Of a stretch of 64,000 nt of DNA, positions 34,298 through 42,451 are shown in pieces; position 1 is the first letter of the stretch, and every line of letters begins with the position of its first letter. The notes under the pieces were generated by a model that saw nothing but the letters and a program-made list of their open reading frames with translations, was not told the origin of the DNA and searched no databases. The stretch covers positions 1 through 64,000 of the forward strand of contig CALHWE010000017.1 of the NCBI GenBank assembly GCA_938036785.1. Direction: 5' to 3'. This DNA comes from an uncultured Candidatus Saccharibacteria bacterium (GTDB taxonomy: Bacteria > Patescibacteriota > Saccharimonadia > Saccharimonadales > Saccharimonadaceae). The translations under genes and the position numbers were made by a program.

Positions 34298-35037
34298 TCC
34301 GGGCTGATCAGCCTACCTGCTTCCCGCCAGAACTCCTCGTTAGCGTGTCATCGCGTAGTGATGGCACAATGCTTGACCGCACACTCAGTGAAATACATCA
34401 CCCGCAGGTGGTGGCACACCGACAGGCCTTTTGCCAGGCAAGCGGGGCCGCATATACGGATGTGGTGTATCAGCGGATTGTCTATGGCGCAGGCCGCAGC
34501 TATGACCAGCTCTGCGAGGTCGATAGCGCTGCGACGACTCGCCATACTGCCGAGATAGTGGCGGACGGCCTCGTGACGCGCTCACCTGGAGTGGGGCTAT
34601 TGTTGCCAGTGGCCGATTGCGTGGCGACGGTGCTGTATGATCCGGTGTAACGGGTGCTCGCGCTATTGCATCTGGGGCGGCATTCGACACTCTCACCACT
34701 GCTTGTTCGGACAATTGATCGCCTCGTCCACGAAGGCTCTCGGGCAGAGGATATCATTGTCTGGATGAGCCCAAGCGCGCAGCAGCAGAGCTACGTCATG
34801 CAGTATTTTGACCAGGCAACTGACCCAGCCTGGCGCTCCTTTTGCTCGCACGAAGCTGATGGTATCCATCTTGACTTGCAGGGCTTTAATGCTGCTGCGT
34901 GCCAGCGCGCGGGCATTGCGCCGCGCAATATCCACATCTCGCCTGTCGATACAGTAACAAGCCCCGACTACTTCTCGCACGCAGCGGGTGACACTGGTGG
35001 GCGGTTTGCGGTGCTGGCAATGATGCGAGAAAATTAA
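34294..35037 (+). pseudogene. pgeF: Laccase-domain purine nucleoside phosphorylase family (PgeF/YfiH), interrupted by in-frame TAA
   Basis: Two pieces in the same reading frame, MIRADQPTCFPP...LYDPV (34294-34650) and RVLALLHLGRHST...MMREN (34651-35037), are separated only by TAA 34648-34650. Together (about 247 codons) they match YfiH/PgeF: VTRSPGVGLLLPVADCVATVLYDP, then the His of LLHLGRHS in place of the usual HAGWRG, and a late HxD-like end. The consensus TADC Cys is kept; the first QVHG box is changed to VYQRIVYG and the Trp-Arg-Gly is changed, so activity may have been lost before the stop arose. The start overlaps the rsmA stop. A readthrough or sequencing error is an alternative. Confidence 0.75.
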
Positions 35038-35197
35038 CGGCAATCTGCAGATAGACGAATGTCAAGCTCCTCCGCGGTATGACTGCGTCGGCTACTCCCA
35101 TATACCTTGCAATATGTAATTACATCAGCTATTCTGTGATAAGAAAAGGTTTGCCCATCAATCGACCGTGGGTGGATACAAGAGAAGGAGTGTGATT

Positions 35198-35860
35198 ATG
35201 GGATGGTTCAAAAATTCGTTTGGCATTGGAGCTGGCGTAACGCTCGGGGATATGGCAGCTCAGACCGGTGTTGCTATGGCAGTTGATATTATTGATGGAT
35301 CGACCAAGAAGCTGCAGGACGACTATCGCATAGAGCATTTTGACCCAATTGTCCGCGATGATATTTCGCACATTATTGCGCGAAGTGCGCTGAGTGAGAT
35401 ATCATATCCCTTTCCTACCGAGCTCGATTCTAATGCGAAGGCCGCGCAGCAGCCAGGGGAGCGGAAGAGCTTCGTGCAGCGGCATAAAATCGCCGTTGGC
35501 ATAACTGGTGCGCTTGTGCTGGTGGCGATATGCAACCCCAAGCAAAGCGCTATCGTGTTGCTTATTGGGCTGTGGCTGCTGATTGTTGCCGTCGGCATCG
35601 CTATATTCAAAAAAGCAAGCCACACCGCCACAGGCATGATGGTTGGTGCGCTCAGTGCACCAAGGGAGCAGCTTATCAAGGATGGTCAGCAGTATTGGCG
35701 TATTCGCGAATATGTGCGCCAAGCCCTGGCTGCATCTGAGCTCAGCCCACAAGATGCTGTACTAAAACTTAGTCGCACCCAACTTGGGCAGCAATTCCCA
35801 GACACAGTGGAAGAGATCGAGGCAAACGCCTTTTACTATAAGCAAAAACTGCAGCAATAA
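35198..35860 (+). CDS. Membrane protein with two central helices, unknown function
   Basis: A 220-residue protein starting MGWFKNSFG. The N-terminal region is Gly/Ala-rich and may be amphipathic; two adjacent hydrophobic helices at about 104-120 and 121-140 form a hairpin; the C-terminal part is polar with a helical end (VEEIEANAFYYKQKLQQ). AAGGAGTG lies about 7 nt before the ATG chosen, so an in-frame GTG/ATG ten codons upstream is less likely. The cupin gene follows after 21 nt and probably shares the transcript. No family recognised. Confidence 0.72.
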   Translation: MGWFKNSFGIGAGVTLGDMAAQTGVAMAVDIIDGSTKKLQDDYRIEHFDPIVRDDISHIIARSALSEISYPFPTELDSNAKAAQQPGERKSFVQRHKIAVGITGALVLVAICNPKQSAIVLLIGLWLLIVAVGIAIFKKASHTATGMMVGALSAPREQLIKDGQQYWRIREYVRQALAASELSPQDAVLKLSRTQLGQQFPDTVEEIEANAFYYKQKLQQ

Positions 35861-35881
35861 GTAAATAGAAGGAGCAACCCC

Positions 35882-36229
35882 ATGCGCATTATCAAACGTC
35901 CAGCAACCACCATCCCCAAAGAATCTGCCCACGGTGGCAGTGGGGCACGCAAAGTCTATGTGTCGGCTGAGCACGCCACAAGCCCGTATTGCGAGGCGAT
36001 CACCCATGGTTGGCTACCTGCAGGCGCAACTTTTGACTGGCATGACCACCCCGGTGTCGAGGAAACAATGATCGTCCTCAAAGGTAGTGGTGAGGTGTCT
36101 GACGCAGATGGTACATATACCTACAATCCAGGCGACGTCTTTATCTTTCCACCCGATACGCAGCACAAGATCCACAACCCAGGGCCAGACGAACATGAGA
36201 TGATATTTGTGCGTATCACAGGAAAGTAG
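35882..36229 (+). CDS. Small cupin-domain protein
   Basis: A 115-residue single-domain cupin. Motif 1 is WHDHPGVEETMIVLKGSGEV (about 53-72) with metal ligands His54, His56 and Glu60 or Glu61; motif 2 is PGDVFIFPPDTQHKIHN (about 83-99) with His95. The N-terminal 30 residues resemble the start of cysteine-dioxygenase-like and storage-type small cupins, but substrate cannot be told. AGAAGGAGC precedes the ATG. Confidence 0.85.
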   Translation: MRIIKRPATTIPKESAHGGSGARKVYVSAEHATSPYCEAITHGWLPAGATFDWHDHPGVEETMIVLKGSGEVSDADGTYTYNPGDVFIFPPDTQHKIHNPGPDEHEMIFVRITGK

Positions 36230-36388
36230 TTACTGTACCACATAAGTTAGCGATATCCCGACCGACTTCTTAACTGCTTCAATGCTGTATATAAATCCAG
36301 TGGTGTTGGTGTATGAGAGAGGGCTGTTGGTTCTTCTGGGATATTTCTGGGTTGCATTTGTGTCGCGCGGAGTCGTACAGTCATACTA

Positions 36389-36415
36389 GCTACTATTGTA
36401 GCATCTTTAATTTTT
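36389..36415 (+). terminator. Hairpin terminator after the cupin gene
   Basis: GCTAC-tatt-GTAGC (36389-36402) followed by ATCTTTAATTTTT. It overlaps the 3' end of the convergent gene. Confidence 0.5.
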
Positions 36416-37432
36416 ATGCGTGAGGTCTTCGCCTAGCTTATCACGCAGCTTTGCTGGCACAGAATAGCCTTTCTCTCGGAGCTTAGTGAGGATACGGGCC
36501 TGCTGCTCAGATGAATAATATACGGTTGGGCGTCGACCTTGCTCTTTGCGTGTTGTGCCAGTCAGACTGTCCTCGCCTTCGGATTTTTCTTGATTAAGGG
36601 TAGCAATAGCTCGTCGCACTGTCATGTCGTGTACACCAAGTGCTCTGGCGAGTTGCGGGCAGGTCATTTCTTCTTCCTGTGGAGGGAGGAGTGTATGAGT
36701 ATCGGCGTTGTAGGGGTGAAAATGCTCTTGGAGGCTCAGAAGTTGTTCGGGTGTGATGAATGGGCGCATCGATTTGCCGCGTGGAGCGACAATGATCTTG
36801 CCGATCTTCTTGATAACCCGATGATCTCTTAAAGCTTTCTCTACCATATGCGGTGTTATACCAAGGTGGCGAGAAGCCCGGCCAACAGATATAAGTGGCT
36901 CTGGGCCATGATGATAGACGCCATGGAGCCAGTTGTTGTTCGTCTGGTCGGCAGCGATACGCTGATGCACATCAGCAAGTGGGCTCGTGAGTGCATCATA
37001 CATATACCAAGCAAAATGATGATCGGTCGATAGAGCAACACCACACGTCTCATCTTGCACAAGCTCAGCAAGATCGTGTTTTCTATACTCGTGCAATGGT
37101 TGATAGCTATTGCCCTGAGCCTGCGCGGCTTGTTCTACAGCTGGAGTATCAAAAACAAAAGCAACATCTGGATAGGTGATAACGGTGCGAGCAGGCTGGG
37201 TGCCATGTGGTTGGATGGTTGCAATAAAGCGAAGGAGTTGCTGCGATGCAGATGTTTCTTGAATATGTTGTGACATATATGCCTGCGCCGGGTCGTGAGT
37301 AGAAAGACCGAGATCATTCTCAAGCAAAAAGCGTAGAAGTTTGTGTAAGTCGTTGAGCTTTTCTACTTGAGCAGTATGACTGTCAAATGCCTCGGGTAAT
37401 TGTGCTGATTGCTGGGGTTTTTCCATACGCAT
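36407..37432 (-). CDS. Protein with two helix-turn-helix modules
   Basis: A 341-residue protein. The N-terminal half (about 1-165) is unassigned and includes Tyr/His-rich TDHHFAWYMYDAL. The C-terminal half has two MerR/excisionase-like HTH units: VGRASRHLGITPHMVEKALRDH with a following hydrophobic wing, and CPQLARALGVHDMTVRRAIATL followed by RRPTVYYSSEQQARIL. This suggests a sequence-specific DNA-binding role. Start choice: three in-frame ATGs lie just after TATAGT on the minus strand; the second, about 6 nt after the box, fits the leaderless spacing. The 107-residue HTH protein gene lies upstream on the same strand. Confidence 0.68.
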   Translation of the reverse strand: MRMEKPQQSAQLPEAFDSHTAQVEKLNDLHKLLRFLLENDLGLSTHDPAQAYMSQHIQETSASQQLLRFIATIQPHGTQPARTVITYPDVAFVFDTPAVEQAAQAQGNSYQPLHEYRKHDLAELVQDETCGVALSTDHHFAWYMYDALTSPLADVHQRIAADQTNNNWLHGVYHHGPEPLISVGRASRHLGITPHMVEKALRDHRVIKKIGKIIVAPRGKSMRPFITPEQLLSLQEHFHPYNADTHTLLPPQEEEMTCPQLARALGVHDMTVRRAIATLNQEKSEGEDSLTGTTRKEQGRRPTVYYSSEQQARILTKLREKGYSVPAKLRDKLGEDLTHKN

Positions 37433-37480
37433 TACCATACTATAGCATAGGTAGTGGGAGCGTGTGTCGAGCCTAAGTGT

Positions 37481-37804
37481 TTAGCGAACCGTTGCACCAA
37501 GTGATCGCCCCAGGTAAGCCGCCACTTGCTCAGCTTGCCGAGGCGAGAGGTGGTAGCCTAGTGTGCAAGCCAGCTGGCCGTTCTGGCGTCGCGCACGATA
37601 TTGCTCGAGTGTTATGCCGAGGGTTTTAACAGTGTGATTAATCGTTGCGTACGTCACATGGAGCTTCTTAGCAACAGTCGTGCGGAGCAGATACCCCGCC
37701 GGCGCCGGGGTAAAGAGCCCTTTTTCGCGTGCCTGGTTCTTGATTTTCCAATGGTCGGCGAGCGAGTAGTGCTCGGGAGAGTAGGATGATGGGTGATATT
37801 CCAT
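37481..37804 (-). CDS. Small helix-turn-helix protein
   Basis: A 107-residue basic protein. The middle (LLRTTVAKKLHVTYATINHTVKTLGI) has the spacing of a helix-turn-helix, and the C-terminal part (LGYHLSPRQAEQVAAYLGRSLG) resembles the second half of excisionase/MerR-like modules. The N-terminal 20 residues are Tyr/His/Ser-rich. It lies 43-50 nt upstream of the two-HTH protein gene on the same strand and shares its module type, so the two may be functionally linked. Target unknown. Confidence 0.62.
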   Translation of the reverse strand: MEYHPSSYSPEHYSLADHWKIKNQAREKGLFTPAPAGYLLRTTVAKKLHVTYATINHTVKTLGITLEQYRARRQNGQLACTLGYHLSPRQAEQVAAYLGRSLGATVR

Positions 37805-37946
37805 AGTAGAGTAGTGCGTTATATAAAATAGATTGCAGCTTTGTCAATAACATGACTGAATGGTAGCACGTTACACCAAAACGTGGTACGATACGAGTAC
37901 TCTTATCTTCCAAAGAGATATACCATAAGTAAAAATACGAGGTACT

Positions 37947-39008
37947 ATGCAGGCAAACCAATCATCAGCTCAGTCATCTGACAAGCCTAAGCCGATTGAC
38001 GGCGCACGCCTTGTCTCACTCATTAATGCACTCCGCAAGCTCCCCTGGCCAATGACGTATGAGGTGTATGATAGTCTCGTCCAAGAATTTGGTTGGCAGC
38101 TCGTCAAACCACGTGAGCAAGAGCCGCAGACGGGGCACGAGCAGTGTATGCACTACGATGGTCACATGCCGTTGCTTGCTACAATAGAAAATGACGTTGT
38201 AACGTCGGTGGCGAGTAGCCCAGTCATTGATGTAATTCACCAATTACCAGCAGACGCGTGCCGCGCACTCTACGACGAATACTGCGCAGCCGGCACGGCG
38301 GCCTGGGGTTGGCCGACCGATGTACGACACACAGGTCATCTCACTGGTACGATGTGGAAGGGTTTTGCTCCACAAACACCAGCTTCGCGGGAGTACGTCA
38401 GTATCAATCTCAACAAGGAGGACAAGACAATCATGTTTGTCCTTGCTAGCGAGCAAACTGGTGCACCGTCCGATGGTGCCCGCCGCCCGCGCACGATTCG
38501 TCCCTATCCTGGCTCTGATCCATTGCCGCGCCTGGAGAGTGAGCTACATGAGGAGACATACTTCTCTCCAGAGCAATTCACCGCCTGGATCGATCGCATC
38601 CTGCACCAGTCATGGCCCCTGTCTATGCAGCAGCTTGATACCACAATGCAGAGCCAGGGTTGGCAGCTCATGAAGCAAGAGGAGAATACCTGGTGGTATT
38701 ATGATGGGCCACTGCGGGTTATGGTGTCTGGCGAGGGTAGCACTATATCTATGGTAGTGGCATGGTTTGCTAATGGTTCACCCACAGCAGAGTGCCTCGA
38801 CCTCTACCGCCAATACGTGCAGGCTGGGCAAACAGCCTGGGGTGAGCCAAGCGATGAGGTGGACGAAGCCGAGCATGCCGCAGAAGGTCTCGCTATCTCA
38901 ACTGTCTGGATGACCAACCAGGACGACACCATCACCCTGATGCAGAGCACGGATAAGCTCTATGTGCTGATTGATATTGCCAAGCGGCAGCAGCCCAAGA
39001 CACCCTAA
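37947..39008 (+). CDS. Protein with an internal domain duplication (DUF6301-like), unknown function
   Basis: A 353-residue soluble protein built from two copies of one domain, about residues 20-165 and 205-345. Shared elements are LPWPMTYEVYD / SWPLSMQQLD, FGWQLVKP / QGWQLMKQ, YDG, LYDEYCAAGTAAWGWPTD / LYRQYVQAGQTAWGEPSD, and TMWKG / TVWMT followed by a TIMFV / TITLM strand. The pattern resembles DUF6301 proteins of actinobacteria, which occur near toxin-immunity and secretion genes; this is by eye only. Start ATG 37947 has GAGGTACT upstream. It stands alone; metG follows with its own promoter. Confidence 0.7.
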   Translation: MQANQSSAQSSDKPKPIDGARLVSLINALRKLPWPMTYEVYDSLVQEFGWQLVKPREQEPQTGHEQCMHYDGHMPLLATIENDVVTSVASSPVIDVIHQLPADACRALYDEYCAAGTAAWGWPTDVRHTGHLTGTMWKGFAPQTPASREYVSINLNKEDKTIMFVLASEQTGAPSDGARRPRTIRPYPGSDPLPRLESELHEETYFSPEQFTAWIDRILHQSWPLSMQQLDTTMQSQGWQLMKQEENTWWYYDGPLRVMVSGEGSTISMVVAWFANGSPTAECLDLYRQYVQAGQTAWGEPSDEVDEAEHAAEGLAISTVWMTNQDDTITLMQSTDKLYVLIDIAKRQQPKTP

Positions 39009-39020
39009 CTCGCCCCATGC

Positions 39021-39026
39021 TATAAT
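39021..39026 (+). promoter_or_regulatory. -10 box of metG, leaderless configuration
   Basis: TATAAT with 6 nt (ACCCCT) to the ATG at 39033. Confidence 0.65.
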
Positions 39027-39032
39027 ACCCCT

Positions 39033-40529
39033 ATGACCAAACAACACGCCTACATCACCACTGCTATTCCTTATGTCAACGGTAAGCCGCATATTGGCAA
39101 TGCGCTCGACTATCTCCTAGCCGATATCTGGGCGCGCTATCAGAAGCAAAATGGCCACGAGGTACGCTTCCAGGTTGGCACGGATGAGCATGGTAATAAA
39201 ATCGCTGCCAAGGCTCAGGCGAATGGGCTCGACCCACAGGGCTATGTGGACAGCATGTATGGCAACTTCAAAGTCTTGATGGAGGCAGTTGGCGCAGAAT
39301 ACACTGACTTTATCCGCACGACTGACCCACACCACGTCGCAGCAGTGCAGTATATCTGGCAGCGGCTTGCTCAGGCGGGGCTGATCTACAAGCACACCTA
39401 TGAGGGCTGGTACTGCGTGGGGCATGAGGCATTCTTTACCGACAAGGAAGTCCACGAGACGAATGGTATATGTCCTGATCACCAAACGCCGTATGAGCGC
39501 GTCTCAGAGGAGAACTACTACCTCAAGGCGAGTGCCTTTACCGAGCAGATTCGCCAAGCCATTACTGAAGGCCGGATGAAAATCGTGCCTGAGTTCCGCA
39601 AAAATGAGTTCCTCGAGCTTATTAAAAATGGCGTCCAAGATGTCTCAATTAGCCGTCCGCGCAAGACACTCAGCTGGGGTGTGCCAGTGCCAGGCGACGA
39701 CAGCCAGGTGATGTACGTCTGGCTCGATGCCTTAGCCAACTACATTACGGTGCTGGGCTATCCGGATAGGGCTGAGTGGCAGGCGTATTGGCCAGCCGAT
39801 GTGCAAGTCATTGGCAAGGATATCTTGCGCTTCCACGCAGGGATTTGGCCAGCTATGTTGCTCGGGCTCGACCTTCCACTACCTAAGACACTACTCGTTC
39901 ACGGCTTCGTTCACGTTGGAGGTAGTAAGATGAGCAAAACAGTCGGCAATGTGGTCGACCCAATGGAAATTATCCAGAGCTACGGGGCCGATGCCTTCCG
40001 CTACTTCTTTGCCCGCCATATTCCTACCCAAGACGATGGAGATTTCACCTGGGAGAAATTTGAGAAAGCGTACAACGGCGAGCTCGGTAATGACCTCGGC
40101 AACCTTGTGCAGCGGGTGGCGGCCATGCTGACGCGCTACCAAGCAGGAGTGATTGGCGATGCGCCGCAAGCCGAGCACGATATGACCATCTACCGCGACA
40201 TGATGCAGCGACTGGAGTTCGACAAAGCACTCGATGAAGTATGGAGCTCTGTCCGCAGCCTCAACCAATACCTCGAGCGGGTCAAGCCATGGGAGATCGC
40301 TAAGCGCCGCGCCACCGACCACGACGCTGAGTCGCACCTGAGCGAAGTCTTAGCCTATGCGGCCAGTACTTTGCTGCAGATTGCCGATGAGCTTGTGCCA
40401 TTCATGCCTGCCACCGCTCAGGCTATCCACACTATCTTTGGTACTGGCGTCGTGCCGGCTGACGTCCCACCGCTGTTCCCGAAGCGCTATATTCACACTC
40501 CCGACCCACGAGCTCACGCCGCCTCATAA
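39033..40529 (+). CDS. metG: Methionyl-tRNA synthetase
   Basis: A 498-residue class I aminoacyl-tRNA synthetase charging tRNA-Met. The HIGH box is PHIGNAL within AIPYVNGKPHIGNAL (about 6-20) and the KMSKS box reads KMSKT, within GGSKMSKTVGNV (about 295-306). The connective insert keeps a Glu and a single Cys (NGICPDHQTPYE) and lacks the four zinc cysteines, as in the short single-knuckle forms. There is no C-terminal tRNA-binding EMAP-like domain. tatD follows 16 nt later, and two small genes after it overlap, so metG probably heads a four-gene operon. Confidence 0.96.
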   Translation: MTKQHAYITTAIPYVNGKPHIGNALDYLLADIWARYQKQNGHEVRFQVGTDEHGNKIAAKAQANGLDPQGYVDSMYGNFKVLMEAVGAEYTDFIRTTDPHHVAAVQYIWQRLAQAGLIYKHTYEGWYCVGHEAFFTDKEVHETNGICPDHQTPYERVSEENYYLKASAFTEQIRQAITEGRMKIVPEFRKNEFLELIKNGVQDVSISRPRKTLSWGVPVPGDDSQVMYVWLDALANYITVLGYPDRAEWQAYWPADVQVIGKDILRFHAGIWPAMLLGLDLPLPKTLLVHGFVHVGGSKMSKTVGNVVDPMEIIQSYGADAFRYFFARHIPTQDDGDFTWEKFEKAYNGELGNDLGNLVQRVAAMLTRYQAGVIGDAPQAEHDMTIYRDMMQRLEFDKALDEVWSSVRSLNQYLERVKPWEIAKRRATDHDAESHLSEVLAYAASTLLQIADELVPFMPATAQAIHTIFGTGVVPADVPPLFPKRYIHTPDPRAHAAS

Positions 40530-40545
40530 ACAAAGGAGTATAGCT

Positions 40546-41394
40546 ATGACAAGTGATACGACACATACTCACAGTAGTACGCCACCCATGCCGCGTCTCA
40601 TCGACTCGCACTGCCACCTACACGATAGCGAGTTCTACGACGATGCAGCACGCGAGACAGCCTACCAGCAGGCTGTCCAGGCTGGCATTGCCATGATCTG
40701 TGTTGGGACGGATGTGCGCAGCTCGCGTCAGGCGGTGCAGTTTGCCCTGGCGCACGACCACTGTTATGCAGCGGTGGGTATTCATCCCCATGATGCTGAG
40801 GCGGCGGGTGAGGCAGACATTGCCGCCATCCGCGAGCTTCTCGCTGAGAAGCCACTCCGGCAGGGCCGGCCCGTCATTGTCGGGGTAGGGGAGATTGGCC
40901 TAGATTATTTTTATGACAATAGCGCCCGCCCAGCGCAGCAGCAGTGCCTTCAGGCGCAGCTGCAGCTCGCAGCGGAGTTTCAGCTGCCCGTTAGCTTCCA
41001 CGTGCGCGACGAGAAACAAGCTCACGGCGCAGTATGGCAGGACTTTTGGCCTATCTACGATGCCCAGCCAGTGCGCGGCGTTTTGCACAGCTTTACCGAT
41101 ACCCAGGCTCAGCTTGAGCACGGCCGTGCTCGCGGCTTATATATTGGCGTCAATGGCATCAGCACCTTCACAAAGGACAGTGCTCAGCAGCAGCTCTACA
41201 CCGATCTCCCACTCGATGCCATGCTGCTCGAAACCGATGCCCCCTTCTTGACTCCGGTGCCCTTCCGTGGTAGAATCAACCTACCGGCTTATGTGGAGGA
41301 GGTAGCCCGCGACCAAGCAGCCAAGAAGGGCTTGCCTATCGCGCGCATCGCCACCACCACAACGGCAAATGTACAAAGGTTATTTGATATATGA
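40546..41394 (+). CDS. tatD: TatD family metal-dependent DNase
   Basis: A 282-residue TIM-barrel hydrolase. Metal ligands are seen in RLIDSHCHLHD (His22, His24), in VGVGEIGLDYFYD (Glu), in PVSFHVRDE (His), in GVLHSFTD (His) and in LLETDAPFLTPVP (Asp). Family members act as 3'-5' exonucleases in DNA repair or as D-aminoacyl-tRNA deacylase-like enzymes. The ATG chosen has AAAGGAG upstream; the open frame runs 63 codons further but through metG. Its position after metG is common in bacteria. It ends in a 4-nt overlap with the next gene. Confidence 0.93.
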   Translation: MTSDTTHTHSSTPPMPRLIDSHCHLHDSEFYDDAARETAYQQAVQAGIAMICVGTDVRSSRQAVQFALAHDHCYAAVGIHPHDAEAAGEADIAAIRELLAEKPLRQGRPVIVGVGEIGLDYFYDNSARPAQQQCLQAQLQLAAEFQLPVSFHVRDEKQAHGAVWQDFWPIYDAQPVRGVLHSFTDTQAQLEHGRARGLYIGVNGISTFTKDSAQQQLYTDLPLDAMLLETDAPFLTPVPFRGRINLPAYVEEVARDQAAKKGLPIARIATTTTANVQRLFDI

Positions 41395-41996
41395 GCGGCG
41401 AGAGTTTCTTTTCGATAGATCATACACCACCACAACAACAGCCCACAGATAAGGGCGATGCGACGCAGGAGTCAAAACCCCAAGGCGATGAGAATCGCTC
41501 TGGTATTATGTCGTATGAGGATCTCATGGCAGAGCGACGGGCGAAGCGTGTTGCAGCAGGACTTGCTGATGCTTTGCGTGCATATAATGGCACGACAAAG
41601 GATGAAGACAAGGGTAAGACGGTATCCCCAGAAGCAATTTATCGTGAGAATATACTCTATGCTGCACGAGTGACGAATCTAGTCTTGAAGATGCGTGAAC
41701 AAGAACTTGCAATGTATGGCAGCAATGATGCACGCCAACTTGAGGAGACTAAAGGGACGAATGGTGTTGTCAAGGCTATGGCAACGCGAGCCTTTGTTGG
41801 TGGTGAAACTGAACTTGACGATAGTTTCTGGGATGAAAAAAAGGAACCAGACGACGAATACCCATCTTCGCATGAAGCCCAGGTATACTCGATAAACGGC
41901 AATAACTCGCTAGATAGATCGTCACATACAGCAAGACAAGCGGATACTGCCAATAACGGTAATGGTTATTATTACTCCGGAAGGCGTGCTGCCTAG
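41391..41996 (+). CDS. Hypothetical protein, mostly disordered
   Basis: A 201-residue protein with polar, low-complexity ends (Gln/Pro/Lys/Asp at the N-terminus; Ser/Asn/Gly/Tyr at the C-terminus). The central region (about 38-130, SYEDLMAERRAKRVAAGLADALRAYNG and YRENILYAARVTNLVLKMREQELAMYG) is predicted helical. No known family. It is translationally coupled to tatD (ATGA overlap) and shares one base of its stop with the next start. Confidence 0.72.
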   Translation: MSGESFFSIDHTPPQQQPTDKGDATQESKPQGDENRSGIMSYEDLMAERRAKRVAAGLADALRAYNGTTKDEDKGKTVSPEAIYRENILYAARVTNLVLKMREQELAMYGSNDARQLEETKGTNGVVKAMATRAFVGGETELDDSFWDEKKEPDDEYPSSHEAQVYSINGNNSLDRSSHTARQADTANNGNGYYYSGRRAA

Positions 41997-42433
41997 TGAA
42001 AAAGCCAAGCTCACTCCTTGGCAAGGCCTATGCGCTGCTGGCGGGCGACACCAGTATTGGTAAGTCGAAGAAGCGCCCCTTTAAGCGCTATACTGAGCGC
42101 GAGCTTATCACGCTTGAGAGCGAGATTGGAGCAGAGCTATTTGGCCCGGTAGAGAAGGGGCGGCATCGCGAGTTCTTTTGCCTAGACGAAAAAACTTGGA
42201 TCTGGCACGAAGAGTGGACAGACGAGAAGCGCCATATCCAGACCAATACCATCCGCTACGAGATTAACGACCAAGGCATCCTCAAAGCACAAGAGGGTGC
42301 TCGCTACAGCTACCTGACCGGTGATGAACTACGTAATTTTGTCATGGCGACGCGCCTCTATTATGAGCGGGTAGCACGCGAGATTTACCACGTTGACCCC
42401 AATACTGGCCAGCGTTTCGCCGATCCGGACTAG
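41996..42433 (+). CDS. Conserved-looking hypothetical protein
   Basis: A 145-residue basic/acidic soluble protein starting with GTG that overlaps the preceding TAG by one base. Recognisable stretches are LTLESEIGAELFGPVEKGRHREFFCLDEKTWIWHEEW-type beta strands (about 36-75), YEINDQGILKAQEGARYSYL and a terminal FVMATRLYYERVAREIY helix. It looks like a compact globular domain, but I cannot name the family. Last gene of the metG operon. Confidence 0.7.
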   Translation: MKKPSSLLGKAYALLAGDTSIGKSKKRPFKRYTERELITLESEIGAELFGPVEKGRHREFFCLDEKTWIWHEEWTDEKRHIQTNTIRYEINDQGILKAQEGARYSYLTGDELRNFVMATRLYYERVAREIYHVDPNTGQRFADPD

Positions 42434-42438
42434 AGTGC

Positions 42439-42444
42439 TATACT
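42439..42444 (+). promoter_or_regulatory. -10 box before a GTG-started gene, leaderless configuration
   Basis: TATACT with 7 nt to the GTG at 42452. Confidence 0.55.
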
Positions 42445-42451
42445 AATTGGA

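Noticed and set aside
34648..34650. Recoding of UAA as an amino acid
   Set aside because: Other genes in the window end with TAA as normal stops and the CPR recoding known from SR1/Gracilibacteria concerns UGA, which also acts as a stop here.
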